The notes below the pieces were generated by a model. That model searched no databases, was not told where the DNA came from, and saw only the letters and a list, made by a program, of their open reading frames with translations. Both the position numbers and the translations under genes were made by a program. Below, piece by piece: positions 1 to 7,112 of a stretch of DNA of 7,981 nucleotides (its first letter is position 1; the number at the start of each line of letters is the position of its first letter). The DNA is from Actinomycetota bacterium (lineage in GTDB: Bacteria; Actinomycetota; Actinomycetes; S36-B12; UBA5976), in NCBI GenBank assembly GCA_009923375.1, contig RFTO01000042.1:1-7981 (forward strand), given 5' to 3'.

Positions 1-731
1 CGAACTTGGTGGTACAGGGTTACGACTTTGCTCCATCATTTAGCATCTGGACCACGATTGAGGAATGCCTCAACCCGCCAATCATCTGGGAAGATGGCAT
101 CGGCTGGTACGCCACTGAGCCTTTCAGTGAGCCGGAGACTTTCGACTTCCCTGAGGGAATCGGCCCGGTGGAGTGCGTCAACGTTGAGCATGAGGAAGTC
201 GTGCTCATCCCCCGTCAAATCGATGCCCGCAAGGTCACTTTCAAATACGGCCTCGGTGCGGAGTTCATCGACGTGCTGCGCACAATCCACAAACTCGGCA
301 TGGACCGCACCGACCGCGTGGATGTGAAGGGTGTGTCGGTGAGTCCTCGCGACCTCCTGGCTGCATCACTGCCAGATCCCGCCACCTTGGGCACCCGCAT
401 GACGGGTAAAACCTGTGCCGGCGCACTTGTCCGAGGCCTGGATAAAGAGGGCCAGCCACGCGCCGTCTACATCTACAACGTGGTCGACAACGAGTGGTCG
501 ATGCGCGAATGGGGAGACCAAGCAGTGGTCTGGCAGACAGCTTTCAATCCGATGATCGCCCTGGAGCTCATCTGCGAAGGAGTCTGGAAGCCTGAGGGTG
601 TGATGGGTGCTGAGTGGTTCGAGTCGAAGCCCTACCTTGACAAATTAGCTGATTACGGCACCACCTGGCACATCCGCGAAGAAGACGCATCCGACATTCC
701 GTTGGTGTGGCCCTCTGGGAAGACTGAGTAA
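1..731 (+). CDS. Saccharopine dehydrogenase-like protein, C-terminal part (5' end outside window)
   Basis: The reading frame is open from the left edge (first full codon at base 3, Asn) to TAA at 729-731. It gives 242 residues and lacks the N-terminal Rossmann NAD(P)-binding half. The visible part looks like the catalytic/dimerisation domain of the saccharopine dehydrogenase (LYS9-like) family: GYDFAPSFSIWTTIEE near the start, then CLNPPIIWEDGIGWYATEPF, the stretch around EHEEVVLIPRQID, a KYGLGAEFIDVLRTIHKLG helix, and a C-terminal segment with TGKTCAGALVRG and VWQTAFNPMIALELICEG. Enzymes of this family oxidise or reduce secondary amines that link amino acids or polyamines: saccharopine in lysine metabolism, or carboxynorspermidine and homospermidine in polyamine synthesis. 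Which substrate applies cannot be told from this half. The ttg at 6 and gtg at 9 are internal codons, not the start. The next gene begins 27 nt downstream on the same strand, so co-transcription is possible. Family assignment is fairly sure; the reaction is not. Confidence 0.8.
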   Translation, partial: NLVVQGYDFAPSFSIWTTIEECLNPPIIWEDGIGWYATEPFSEPETFDFPEGIGPVECVNVEHEEVVLIPRQIDARKVTFKYGLGAEFIDVLRTIHKLGMDRTDRVDVKGVSVSPRDLLAASLPDPATLGTRMTGKTCAGALVRGLDKEGQPRAVYIYNVVDNEWSMREWGDQAVVWQTAFNPMIALELICEGVWKPEGVMGAEWFESKPYLDKLADYGTTWHIREEDASDIPLVWPSGKTE

Positions 732-745
732 TCACCTCAGCGGTG

Positions 746-751
746 TAAGAC
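746..751 (+). promoter_or_regulatory. Possible -10 element for a leaderless oxidoreductase transcript
   Basis: TAAGAC, followed directly by T, lies 7 nt before the GTG at 759. No Shine-Dalgarno sequence is visible between 732 and 758. In actinobacteria a TAnnnT element 6-7 nt before the start codon is typical of leaderless mRNAs. The fit here is imperfect, because the final T is displaced by one base, and no -35 element is recognised. This is a weak inference; the gene could equally be read from an upstream promoter. Confidence 0.3.
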
Positions 752-758
752 TGAGCCT

Positions 759-2027
759 GTGAGCACCTACGAGCACGACGTCATCATCGTCGGCGCCGGC
801 TTGGCTGGATTATCTGCGGCAGTGTGGCTGCGCGATGCTGGCATCCATGCCACCGTGCTTGAAGCATCCGATGGGGTCGGCGGGCGCCTTCGCACCGACA
901 AGGTGGACGGTTACCTCCTCGATCGTGGTTTCGCAGTCCACAACCCCGGCTATTCGGAAGCCCCGAAGGTCCTTGATCATGACGCCCTCGACCTCAAACC
1001 ATTTGAGGCTGGAGTTGCCTACCGCAACAGCGACAGTCTCACCTTCCTCACAGATCTTCGGCGCAGCAGCGATGGAGTGCGCTCCGGATTGGCCCAAACG
1101 TTTGGGGCCCTGCGACGCAACCCTCGTACGACGACCACCTTCGCTGCTTACGTCGCCCGATGCGCCGCTTCGAGCCCAGAATCTCTGCGTCGTCGCCCCG
1201 ACATCAGCATCCGCGCCGCGCTTCGACAGGCAGGAGTAGATGCCAATGGACTGCGCACCATCGTTGGGCCGTTCTTGCAGGGCGTGCTGCTCGAGGCGCA
1301 CTTGGAGACAAGTCGGATCGTCGTCGATGAGATCCTCGCAGCATTCGTGCGCGGCTTGCCATCGGTTCCTGCCGATGGCATGGGTGCCATCGGCGTTCAA
1401 CTTGCCGCCAAGTTTGACCCGCAAAGCCTGCTCTTAAACACCCGAGTCATTGGCATCCACGCTGATGCAACTGGCGTGCGAGTCCAAACCGATGGTGACA
1501 CCCACACGGCTCGAGCCGCCTTGGTGGCGGTGTCGCAGGAGATGCTGCCCACGGTGCTGCCGGGCTATGAAGCAGGGCGCACTCGCGGAGTAACAACGTG
1601 GTATCACCTCGCCGACTGCGCTGCGGATGAGCTCCTAGGCGGCAAGCCGTGGCTCGTCACTGATGCGACTCACCGAACCCCTATCGCCAACACCGTGCCG
1701 ATCACCGCCGCTGCACCGAGTTATGCACCGGCAGGAAATGTGGTCATCTCCAGTTCTGTGATCGGCGTGCACCGAGAGCTCACGGATGAGCCGATGCTGC
1801 GCCACCTGAGTTACCTCTACGGTGTGGACACCAGCGGCTGGCAAACCATCGCCCGCTACGAGATTCCCAATGCACTCCCGGACTTCATGCCGCCGACGAC
1901 GCCGACTCTTAACCGCGCTGCTCCTAGGGTGTGGCTCGCAGGCGATCACACCGATTCCCCTAGCATTAATGGCGCACTCCGCTCGGGCCGCGTCGCAGCC
2001 GGGCAAATCTCCGCCACGCTTCGGTGA
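759..2027 (+). CDS. FAD-dependent oxidoreductase (amine oxidase/phytoene desaturase-like)
   Basis: A 422-residue flavoprotein, probably cytosolic since no signal peptide or membrane segment is seen. The N-terminus carries the dinucleotide-binding fold: DVIIVGAGLAG at residues 7-17 (GxGxxG, G12-G17), the acidic residue E35 in VLEAS that normally binds the FAD ribose, and GVGGRLRTD at 39-47, the flavin-containing amine oxidase signature. The C-terminus has the second FAD-contact motif, VWLAGDHTDSPSINGALRSG (391-410), followed by an RVAAG helix. The full family length is present. The GTG start at 759 is chosen because the Rossmann motif begins only six residues later; there is no clear Shine-Dalgarno sequence. 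The substrate is unknown. The family includes amine oxidases, carotenoid desaturases/isomerases and protoporphyrinogen oxidase-like enzymes, and no carotenoid or haem genes are nearby to choose among them. The preceding gene ends 27 nt upstream and the peptidase E-like gene follows 29 nt downstream, so a loose operon is plausible. Confidence 0.85.
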   Translation: MSTYEHDVIIVGAGLAGLSAAVWLRDAGIHATVLEASDGVGGRLRTDKVDGYLLDRGFAVHNPGYSEAPKVLDHDALDLKPFEAGVAYRNSDSLTFLTDLRRSSDGVRSGLAQTFGALRRNPRTTTTFAAYVARCAASSPESLRRRPDISIRAALRQAGVDANGLRTIVGPFLQGVLLEAHLETSRIVVDEILAAFVRGLPSVPADGMGAIGVQLAAKFDPQSLLLNTRVIGIHADATGVRVQTDGDTHTARAALVAVSQEMLPTVLPGYEAGRTRGVTTWYHLADCAADELLGGKPWLVTDATHRTPIANTVPITAAAPSYAPAGNVVISSSVIGVHRELTDEPMLRHLSYLYGVDTSGWQTIARYEIPNALPDFMPPTTPTLNRAAPRVWLAGDHTDSPSINGALRSGRVAAGQISATLR

Positions 2028-2042
2028 GCCTCACTAAGGCCG

Positions 2043-2048
2043 AAAGGA
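2043..2048 (+). promoter_or_regulatory. Ribosome binding site deciding the peptidase E start
   Basis: AAAGGA sits 8 nt before the ATG at 2057. It supports that ATG over the in-frame GTG at 2024, which overlaps the stop codon of the preceding gene and would add 11 residues with no family resemblance. Confidence 0.6.
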
Positions 2049-2056
2049 ACCAGCAC

Positions 2057-2791
2057 ATGGCAACGCCACGCATCCTCGCCTCCAGCGGCGGCTTCATGAA
2101 CAACGGCGTGCAAGGCGTGATGCGCCCAGCCGGCATCTTCAAGGAGGCAATGCGCCTAACCGGCAAGGATCGCCCGAGGGTGTGCTTCGTGATGACGGCC
2201 ACCGGGGATGACAAGAACTACCTCACCATGAGCTACGAAGCCCTCAACGGCGTTGCGGATGTCTGCCACCTATCTCTGTTCACGCAGCCGACGGCCGAAA
2301 TCGAAGAGCGCCTGTGTGGTAGCGACATCATCTGGGTTGGTGGTGGCTCGGTCGCGAACTTGCTCGCAGTGTGGCGGGTACACGGAGTCGACGAAGTGAT
2401 GAAGACTGCGTGGGAGAAGGGTGTGATTCTCGGCGGAGTAAGCGCCGGTTCGATCTGCTGGCACATGGGCGGCACCACCGATTCATTCGGCCCTGAACTC
2501 AAGCCAATCACCAACGGATTGAACTTGTTGCCCTACGGCAATGGTGTCCACTACGACTCCGAGGCGCAGCGCCGTCCGCTGCTGCATTCGCTTGTGGCCG
2601 ATGGCACATTGCCGCTTTCCTACGCCACCGACGACCGCATCGCAATCTTGTACGAAGGCACCGAGCCTGTGCGGGTCATCGCCGACCGCGACGATTACGA
2701 CCTTGAAACCGGGCCAGCGGCCTACCGCATTGAGCTGGTCGGCGGCGAGGTCGTCGAGACGCGCTACGCCGCCGGCGCCAACATCAACTAA
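2057..2791 (+). CDS. Peptidase E-like serine peptidase (family S51)
   Basis: A 244-residue protein of the S51 family, whose members include alpha-aspartyl dipeptidase (peptidase E) and cyanophycinase. Visible features are an N-terminal strand ILASSGGF (6-13), the glycine loop IIWVGGGSVANLL (91-103) typical of the class I amidotransferase-like fold, and the nucleophile elbow GGVSAGSICW (126-135) with the likely catalytic Ser129. His165 in GNGVHYDSE is a plausible partner residue, and Asp142 in TTDSFG is a plausible acid; both are read by position only. There is no signal peptide, so it is probably cytosolic. Known peptidase E enzymes cleave dipeptides with N-terminal aspartate and so take part in peptide turnover. 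The substrate here is not proven. It follows the flavoprotein gene after 29 nt on the same strand and converges with the mmpL gene, whose stop codon lies only 7 nt beyond its own. Family assignment is sure; the exact peptidase type is less so. Confidence 0.85.
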   Translation: MATPRILASSGGFMNNGVQGVMRPAGIFKEAMRLTGKDRPRVCFVMTATGDDKNYLTMSYEALNGVADVCHLSLFTQPTAEIEERLCGSDIIWVGGGSVANLLAVWRVHGVDEVMKTAWEKGVILGGVSAGSICWHMGGTTDSFGPELKPITNGLNLLPYGNGVHYDSEAQRRPLLHSLVADGTLPLSYATDDRIAILYEGTEPVRVIADRDDYDLETGPAAYRIELVGGEVVETRYAAGANIN

Positions 2792-2798
2792 CGCTTCG

Positions 2799-5132
2799 TC
2801 AGTCGTTGAGCCCGGCGACAGAAACCTCGGGCTCGGGGTCGCGAGACAGCTTGCTCGGCCACCACACCTTCTTACCCATGTGGTGAACAAGGGCCGGCAC
2901 CAGCAGCGAGCGGACGACGAGCGTGTCGAGAAGCACGCCGAAGGCGACTGCGAAGCCGATCTCCGCCAAGAACACCAACGGGAGCACAGCGAGAGCCGAG
3001 AAGGTCGCGGCCAGCACGACTCCTGCGGATGTGATGACAGCGCCGGTTACCGCGAGAGCATGGAGAGTGCCCTTGCGGGTTCCCTCCTTGATCGACTCCT
3101 CTCGCACTCGGGTCATCAAGAAGATGTTGTAATCGATTCCGACGGCCACGAGGAATACGAAGGCAAACAACGGGAACGATGCGTCTGCGCCGGCAAACTT
3201 GAACACGTGGGTGAACACCAATGCGCACACACCGAGCGTGGCACCGAAGGACAACAACACCGTGCCGAGAAGTACCAAAGGTGCCAAGAGGCTGCGTAGC
3301 AACAACGCCAAGATGATGGTGATGACGACAAGCACAATGGGGATGATCAGGTTTCGATCGTGGATTGAGGCCTGCTTCACGTCGTAGTTTGCACCTTCGC
3401 TACCACCGACCAGTGCCTCAGCGCTAGGAACAGCGTGCACCGCGTTGCGTAATGCCGAAGTAATGGCGTCGTTCTCTGTGGCGCTTTGAGTCGGTCCGTA
3501 GGTCACGTCGATGAAACCGTAACCATCGACGACAGTGGGCTTGGAACCTGGCGTCACCGCACACGACTGCTCTGTGGCTGCAGATGGCCGACCGTTCTGG
3601 ATTCGCACGAAGGCGATGTGCGGAACCTTCTTGGCTGTTTCACACACCTGCTGCAACTGATCAGCCTTGGAGGTGATGAGAGAGTCTGCGGTCTTAGGAG
3701 CAAGACCATTGCGCTCAAGGACATTAAATCCCTGAACAGCGACGTTGTTCTTGTTGACGAAGAAGTCCACCTGCGAGATACCTGCAGCCTTGAGAGACGG
3801 AACGAAGGCGCACATCGCAGCCAAGCCAAGGCCCGTGATGGTCCACACCAGCGGTGCGCGGCGGCCGATACCGCGTGACAACTTGCCCCAGACGCCGTGA
3901 ACCTCTGCGAGCTCGCTGCCGAACTTAGGCACGAACGGCCAGAAGACGAAACGACCACAGAGCACCAGCACCGCCGGCAGGAATGTCATGGAGGCGATTA
4001 ACGCTGAGACGACACCGATGGAGCCTGTGGGCCCGAGCGCGGAGTTGCTTTTCAAGTCCGAGAAGGTGAGGCAGAAAACTCCGACGGCGACCGTGGCCCC
4101 GCTGGCCACGATCGGCTCCCATACCGCGCGAAGGGCCTGACCCATCGCCCGAAAGGCCGATTCGTGCTTGCGCAATTCCTCGCGATAGCGAGAGATCAAC
4201 AAGAGTGCGTAATCCGTGGCAGCACCGAGCACGAGGACGTACATGATTCCTTGGCTTTGACCGCTCAGGGAGATGATGTCGTTCTTCGCGAGCGCGTAAA
4301 CACCTGTGACTGCGAGTGCGAGCGAGAACAGAGCGGACATCAAGGGGAAAATGAAGAGGATCGGACTTCGGTAAACGACCAGCAGGATGACTGCGATGAC
4401 ACCGACGGTGACGAATAACAACTGGCCGTCGAGCTGCTTGAAGGCAGCCGAGAACTGCGCGAATAAACCGCCGGCGCCGGTCGGGTAGGAAGCGATCTCA
4501 GCGGTGGGAGCGTGAACGTGCGCTGCCACCAGATCGACAAGCGCTGCAATGTTGTTGAAACCCTTTTCGGAGTCGGCGATTGCCTTGAAGTCCATGAACA
4601 CCAGCGCCGCGACAGCGTGACCGTTCTTGCTCACGCTGGCGAGAATCGATGTGGGGTCTTGCGGGAAGATCTTCGGAACGTCAACCAATGTGCCCTTTGG
4701 TGCGGTGCTTGCCAGTGACGACGTCAACGTCATCACCGCCGGCAGCGTGCACGGATCAGCGGATGCCACTGCGGCAGGAACCTTGGTTTTGGAGAAGTAA
4801 GGCGTCAGCTCTGGGTCAATCGCGGCAGCGCGCAAGCCCTTGCAAATCGCCACAGCATCAGCGAAATTAATCGCGCCGTTGAGCTTCTCGTAGGCAATGG
4901 TGACGGGCAGATCCGCGCCAGCGGCCTGCTTGTTCACGATGGCTGTGACCTTGGTGGTCTCAGCGTTCGCGGGCAGGAACTGCGAGTTGTCGTTCTTCTG
5001 AACCTTGGAAAGCGACCCGAAGAGCGGCCCACCGATGCCTGCAATGGCTAGCCACAGCACCACGACCACCGCCGAGATGATGGTGAATTTGCTGCGGCGG
5101 ACGGGGATGGTCAGATCGACGTTCTTTGACAC
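2799..5132 (-). CDS. MMPL-family RND transporter
   Basis: A 777-residue inner-membrane transporter of the MMPL branch of the RND superfamily, which in actinobacteria exports lipids or other hydrophobic molecules using the proton gradient. It has the expected internal duplication: TM1 (about 17-38), a large periplasmic loop (41-235), a helix bundle (about 237-397), TM7 (about 427-447), a second periplasmic loop (450-592), and a second bundle (about 594-750). The paired proton-relay signatures are present: ATDYALLLISRYREELR (305-321, Asp307-Tyr308) and VGIDYNIFLMTRVREE (664-679, Asp667-Tyr668), matching the Asp-Tyr pairs known from mycobacterial MmpL3. The short C-terminus (about 27 residues after the last helix) lacks the long cytoplasmic tail of MmpL3. 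Each periplasmic loop carries two cysteines (97/128 and 497/524). The GTG start is fixed by a GGAGG 7 nt upstream. The gene is divergent from lipB and stands alone; no MmpS-like partner is next to it. The substrate is unknown. Confidence 0.93.
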   Translation of the reverse strand: MSKNVDLTIPVRRSKFTIISAVVVVLWLAIAGIGGPLFGSLSKVQKNDNSQFLPANAETTKVTAIVNKQAAGADLPVTIAYEKLNGAINFADAVAICKGLRAAAIDPELTPYFSKTKVPAAVASADPCTLPAVMTLTSSLASTAPKGTLVDVPKIFPQDPTSILASVSKNGHAVAALVFMDFKAIADSEKGFNNIAALVDLVAAHVHAPTAEIASYPTGAGGLFAQFSAAFKQLDGQLLFVTVGVIAVILLVVYRSPILFIFPLMSALFSLALAVTGVYALAKNDIISLSGQSQGIMYVLVLGAATDYALLLISRYREELRKHESAFRAMGQALRAVWEPIVASGATVAVGVFCLTFSDLKSNSALGPTGSIGVVSALIASMTFLPAVLVLCGRFVFWPFVPKFGSELAEVHGVWGKLSRGIGRRAPLVWTITGLGLAAMCAFVPSLKAAGISQVDFFVNKNNVAVQGFNVLERNGLAPKTADSLITSKADQLQQVCETAKKVPHIAFVRIQNGRPSAATEQSCAVTPGSKPTVVDGYGFIDVTYGPTQSATENDAITSALRNAVHAVPSAEALVGGSEGANYDVKQASIHDRNLIIPIVLVVITIILALLLRSLLAPLVLLGTVLLSFGATLGVCALVFTHVFKFAGADASFPLFAFVFLVAVGIDYNIFLMTRVREESIKEGTRKGTLHALAVTGAVITSAGVVLAATFSALAVLPLVFLAEIGFAVAFGVLLDTLVVRSLLVPALVHHMGKKVWWPSKLSRDPEPEVSVAGLND

Positions 5133-5139
5133 GGGTCTT

Positions 5140-5144
5140 CCTCC
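5140..5144 (-). promoter_or_regulatory. Strong Shine-Dalgarno sequence of the mmpL gene
   Basis: On the minus strand GGAGG (within CGGAGGAAG) lies 7 nt before the GTG start codon at 5132. It is the best ribosome binding site in the window and fixes this start, so the transporter mRNA has a leader, unlike the proposed lipB transcript on the other side of the intergenic region. Confidence 0.8.
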
Positions 5145-5172
5145 GTTGTGAGGTGCAGGGGGTGCGAGTCAC

Positions 5173-5223
5173 ATTCAACGCAGGCGAAGCGCGGCTTTGC
5201 AGCCGCAGCGATCACCGTTGAAT
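5173..5223. repeat. Nested inverted repeat in the mmpL-lipB divergent intergenic region
   Basis: The outer arms are a perfect 8-bp inverted repeat, ATTCAACG (5173-5180) and CGTTGAAT (5216-5223). Inside lies a perfect 6-bp hairpin, GCGGCT (5191-5196) and AGCCGC (5201-5206), with a 4-nt loop. An 8-bp direct repeat, AGGCGAAG, occurs at 5182-5189 and again just outside the structure at 5224-5231. It lies 41-91 nt upstream of the mmpL start and 91-141 nt upstream of lipB. It could be a regulator binding site or a structured 5' leader of the mmpL mRNA. There is no U-tract, so it is not an obvious terminator. Function is inferred from position only. Confidence 0.5.
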
Positions 5224-5301
5224 AGGCGAAGGCTATCCGATGGGCGTTTTGAGCGCATATCGAACCGAGCTGACCCCGCCTCCGAACCCGCGCGGCGGCC
5301 G

Positions 5302-5307
5302 TAGTCT
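5302..5307 (+). promoter_or_regulatory. Predicted -10 element of a leaderless lipB promoter
   Basis: TAGTCT matches the actinobacterial TAnnnT -10 consensus and ends 6 nt before the lipB ATG at 5314. This is the spacing expected if transcription starts at the A of the start codon. No Shine-Dalgarno sequence lies between it and the ATG, which fits a leaderless transcript. No good -35 hexamer is visible about 17 nt upstream, where the sequence is CG-rich. Confidence 0.5.
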
Positions 5308-5313
5308 TAGCCC

Positions 5314-6015
5314 ATGGTCCAGGTGATTCACCACGCACTCAGCGCGGAAGGCACTGGGCCAGTGGATTACGAAACCGCATGGGCATTCCAGCGACAGTTG
5401 CACCAGCAGGTGGTCGATGGCGAGCACCCCGGCGCTGTGCTGCTGCTAGAGCACTTCCCTGTGTTCACTGCAGGCAAGCGCACCGACCCACTGCACAAGC
5501 CCCTCGACGGAACACCTGTCATCGAGGTCGATCGCGGCGGCTCGATCACTTGGCATGGACCTGGACAATTGGTGGTCTACCCGATCTTGAGACTGCCTCA
5601 GCGCGTGTATGTCGGGGATCTCGTACGTCGCTTGGAGCGAATGGTGATGGCCACCTGTGCAGATTTCGCCGTGAGCACGGTTCCTGTCACTGGCCGCAGC
5701 GGGGTGTGGGTGCCGGAACGTGATGGAATGCCAGAGCGGAAGATCTGCGCCATCGGACTGCGCGTCGCGCGGGGGGTGAGCATGCATGGCGTTGCCCTCA
5801 ACTGCGATGCAGATTTATCCTGGTTTCAACGTATCGTTCCCTGCGGCATTGGCGATGCGGGAGTGACATCCTTGACCGAGGAAGCGGGACGCCTTGTGTC
5901 GGTATCTGATGTTGTGCCGGTGATCGAGGGGCGCATCGCGGAGTATTTCCAAGATTGGGGCGCACCTCGCGCCACCGACCAAACTAGCAAGCTGAGCACG
6001 GGGGCTGCATCATGA
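5314..6015 (+). CDS. lipB: Octanoyl-[acyl-carrier-protein]:protein octanoyltransferase
   Basis: LipB moves octanoate from octanoyl-ACP to a lysine of lipoyl domains (pyruvate and 2-oxoglutarate dehydrogenase E2, glycine cleavage H protein), the first step of endogenous lipoate synthesis in the cytosol. The 233 residues contain the family signatures in order: LLLEHFPVFTAGKR (43-56), the signature RGGSITWHGPGQLVVYP (74-90), RKICAIGLRV (142-151) with the catalytic Lys143, SMHGVALNC (156-164), and FQRIVPCGI (171-179) with the nucleophile Cys177. The Lys/Cys pair lies within one residue of the known M. tuberculosis LipB pair (142/176). Length is normal. The ATG at 5314 is chosen because family similarity begins within about ten residues and a -10 element sits 6 nt before it. 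Its TGA stop overlaps the ATG of the next gene (ATGA), and lipA follows one gene later, forming a lipoate operon. Assignment is very secure. Confidence 0.96.
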   Translation: MVQVIHHALSAEGTGPVDYETAWAFQRQLHQQVVDGEHPGAVLLLEHFPVFTAGKRTDPLHKPLDGTPVIEVDRGGSITWHGPGQLVVYPILRLPQRVYVGDLVRRLERMVMATCADFAVSTVPVTGRSGVWVPERDGMPERKICAIGLRVARGVSMHGVALNCDADLSWFQRIVPCGIGDAGVTSLTEEAGRLVSVSDVVPVIEGRIAEYFQDWGAPRATDQTSKLSTGAAS

Positions 6016-7112
6016 GCGAGATCAACGACACACCGACCGACCCCGCCGCGACACCACCGGAGTTGTCGCCGCAGCCCTCGCCCGACAACCTCACTGCAGA
6101 ACCACTCGAGTTGTCCGCAGAGTCATCGCCCGCCAACGCTGTTTCAATATCGCCGCAGCCCTCGCCCGACAACCCCACTGCAGCAGCTACTCGTTTCCCG
6201 CTGCCTTACAGCCCCACCCGCCGCATCACCTCACGAGTGTTCGCGGTGCTCGGCGCCCTGGCATTGCTGCTCTCATTGACTGCTTCATGGGTGCACAACA
6301 CCGTGATGAACACTGACGATTACATCGCAGCAGTCAGCGATCTACCAAGCCAACCTGCGGTCGCGCATCTCATTGCCACGAACATCACCGACACCTTGAT
6401 CGAGCAGGGTGTACCCGCACTTCAGGACCAGGTGAACGACGATGTCATCAAAGCAGCGGTGCCATTCGCCGCGCAGGCGCTGCGGCCACAACTGATAAAA
6501 ATCGTCGAGACCGGCGTGCGCTCACCACAGTTTCGCACTGTGTGGATCATGGCGAATAAGCAGGCTCACTCACTGCTGATCCGAGTGTTGCAGGGAGACA
6601 CGATCGCCGGTGTGCAGACCTCAGGCAACGAGATCGTGGTGAACGTGGGGAACATTGCCGACACCTTGCTGCCAAGTCTTGGCGGCTCTAAGTTAGGCAA
6701 GGAGTTGCTTAAGGTCGCCAAGAACGGCGAGATCAGGATTCAAACACCCAACCAGATCCTGCAGGCGCGCGCACAACTGCGGCTGGCTAATCAGTATTAC
6801 GCCCTGCTGGTCTCCCTCACCATCGTGTTGCTCGCCCTCGCCTTACTCATCTCCGACCGACCGCGCCGGATGGCTGAGCGCATGGGTTGGTCTATCGCCG
6901 GGGCGTGCCTAGCCTTCATCGTGATCGTACGAATCGCCCTGTCCACCGGGGTCGGCTCCATCACCGATCCTGATATGGCCGCCGCAGCCAAAGAAGTGGC
7001 CAATGCCGTGACCGGCAGCCTCGTGCACATGTCCATTATGGCGATGCTGGTATCCGCGCTCGTGGCTGCTTTCGCGCGGTTCATCGGCCGGGCGTACCCT
7101 CAGATACCGTGA
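6012..7112 (+). CDS. Four-helix membrane protein with Pro/Ser-rich repeat N-terminus, between lipB and lipA
   Basis: A 366-residue membrane protein of unknown function. Residues 1-70 are a disordered, Pro/Ser/Thr/Ala-rich acidic tail with repeated SPQPSPDN (19-26 and 47-54) and a degraded copy SAESSPAN (35-42). Then come TM1 (about 75-93), an extracytoplasmic domain (94-260), TM2 (about 262-281), TM3 (about 291-311) and TM4 (about 335-356). Arginines before TM1 (RRITSR) and between TM2 and TM3 (DRPRRMAER) put both termini in the cytoplasm. The start of the outer domain, SWVHNTVMNTDDYIAAVSDL, resembles a type of uncharacterised actinobacterial integral membrane protein I recall; this is memory, not a search. 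The ATG overlaps the lipB stop and the TGA overlaps the lipA GTG, so the three genes are probably translationally coupled. A G-run at 6000-6004 may act as a weak ribosome binding site. A role in lipoate metabolism is suggested by position only; no catalytic motif is seen. Confidence 0.88.
   Translation: MSEINDTPTDPAATPPELSPQPSPDNLTAEPLELSAESSPANAVSISPQPSPDNPTAAATRFPLPYSPTRRITSRVFAVLGALALLLSLTASWVHNTVMNTDDYIAAVSDLPSQPAVAHLIATNITDTLIEQGVPALQDQVNDDVIKAAVPFAAQALRPQLIKIVETGVRSPQFRTVWIMANKQAHSLLIRVLQGDTIAGVQTSGNEIVVNVGNIADTLLPSLGGSKLGKELLKVAKNGEIRIQTPNQILQARAQLRLANQYYALLVSLTIVLLALALLISDRPRRMAERMGWSIAGACLAFIVIVRIALSTGVGSITDPDMAAAAKEVANAVTGSLVHMSIMAMLVSALVAAFARFIGRAYPQIP
6066..6183 (+). repeat. 34-bp direct repeat within the membrane protein gene
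   Basis: Bases 6066-6099 and 6150-6183 are identical at 33 of 34 positions (T at 6091 against C at 6175), 84 bp apart and in frame. A diverged copy lies between them: 6108-6137 resembles 6060-6089. The repeat encodes the SPQPSPDN motif. The near identity, including third codon positions, points to recent in-frame duplication or slippage in a disordered tail rather than selection on the peptide alone. Confidence 0.8.

Noticed and set aside
810..1424. A 204-codon open frame on the - strand inside the flavoprotein gene
   Set aside because: It is entirely antisense to a well-supported FAD oxidoreductase and shows no domain; long antisense frames are common in GC-rich coding DNA.
2024..2056. GTG start for the peptidase overlapping the preceding stop (GTGA)
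   Set aside because: The in-frame ATG at 2057 has a properly spaced AAAGGA, and the extra 11 residues do not look like the family.
2057..2791. Cyanophycinase instead of peptidase E
   Set aside because: Both are S51 enzymes with the same nucleophile motif, but the length and sequence look more like peptidase E and no cyanophycin synthetase gene is nearby; not fully excluded.
2761..2820. Intrinsic terminator between the convergent genes
   Set aside because: Short GC palindromes such as GCCGGC occur, but no stable stem followed by a T-run is visible on either strand.
2541..3299. A 252-codon open frame on the + strand across the peptidase and mmpL 3' ends
   Set aside because: It overlaps two clear genes in another frame or antisense, and its low-complexity Arg/Glu/His/Ser-rich translation matches no family.
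5288..5295. Palindrome CCGCGCGG upstream of lipB as an operator
   Set aside because: It is a short GC-only palindrome in a GC-rich stretch and is easily expected by chance.
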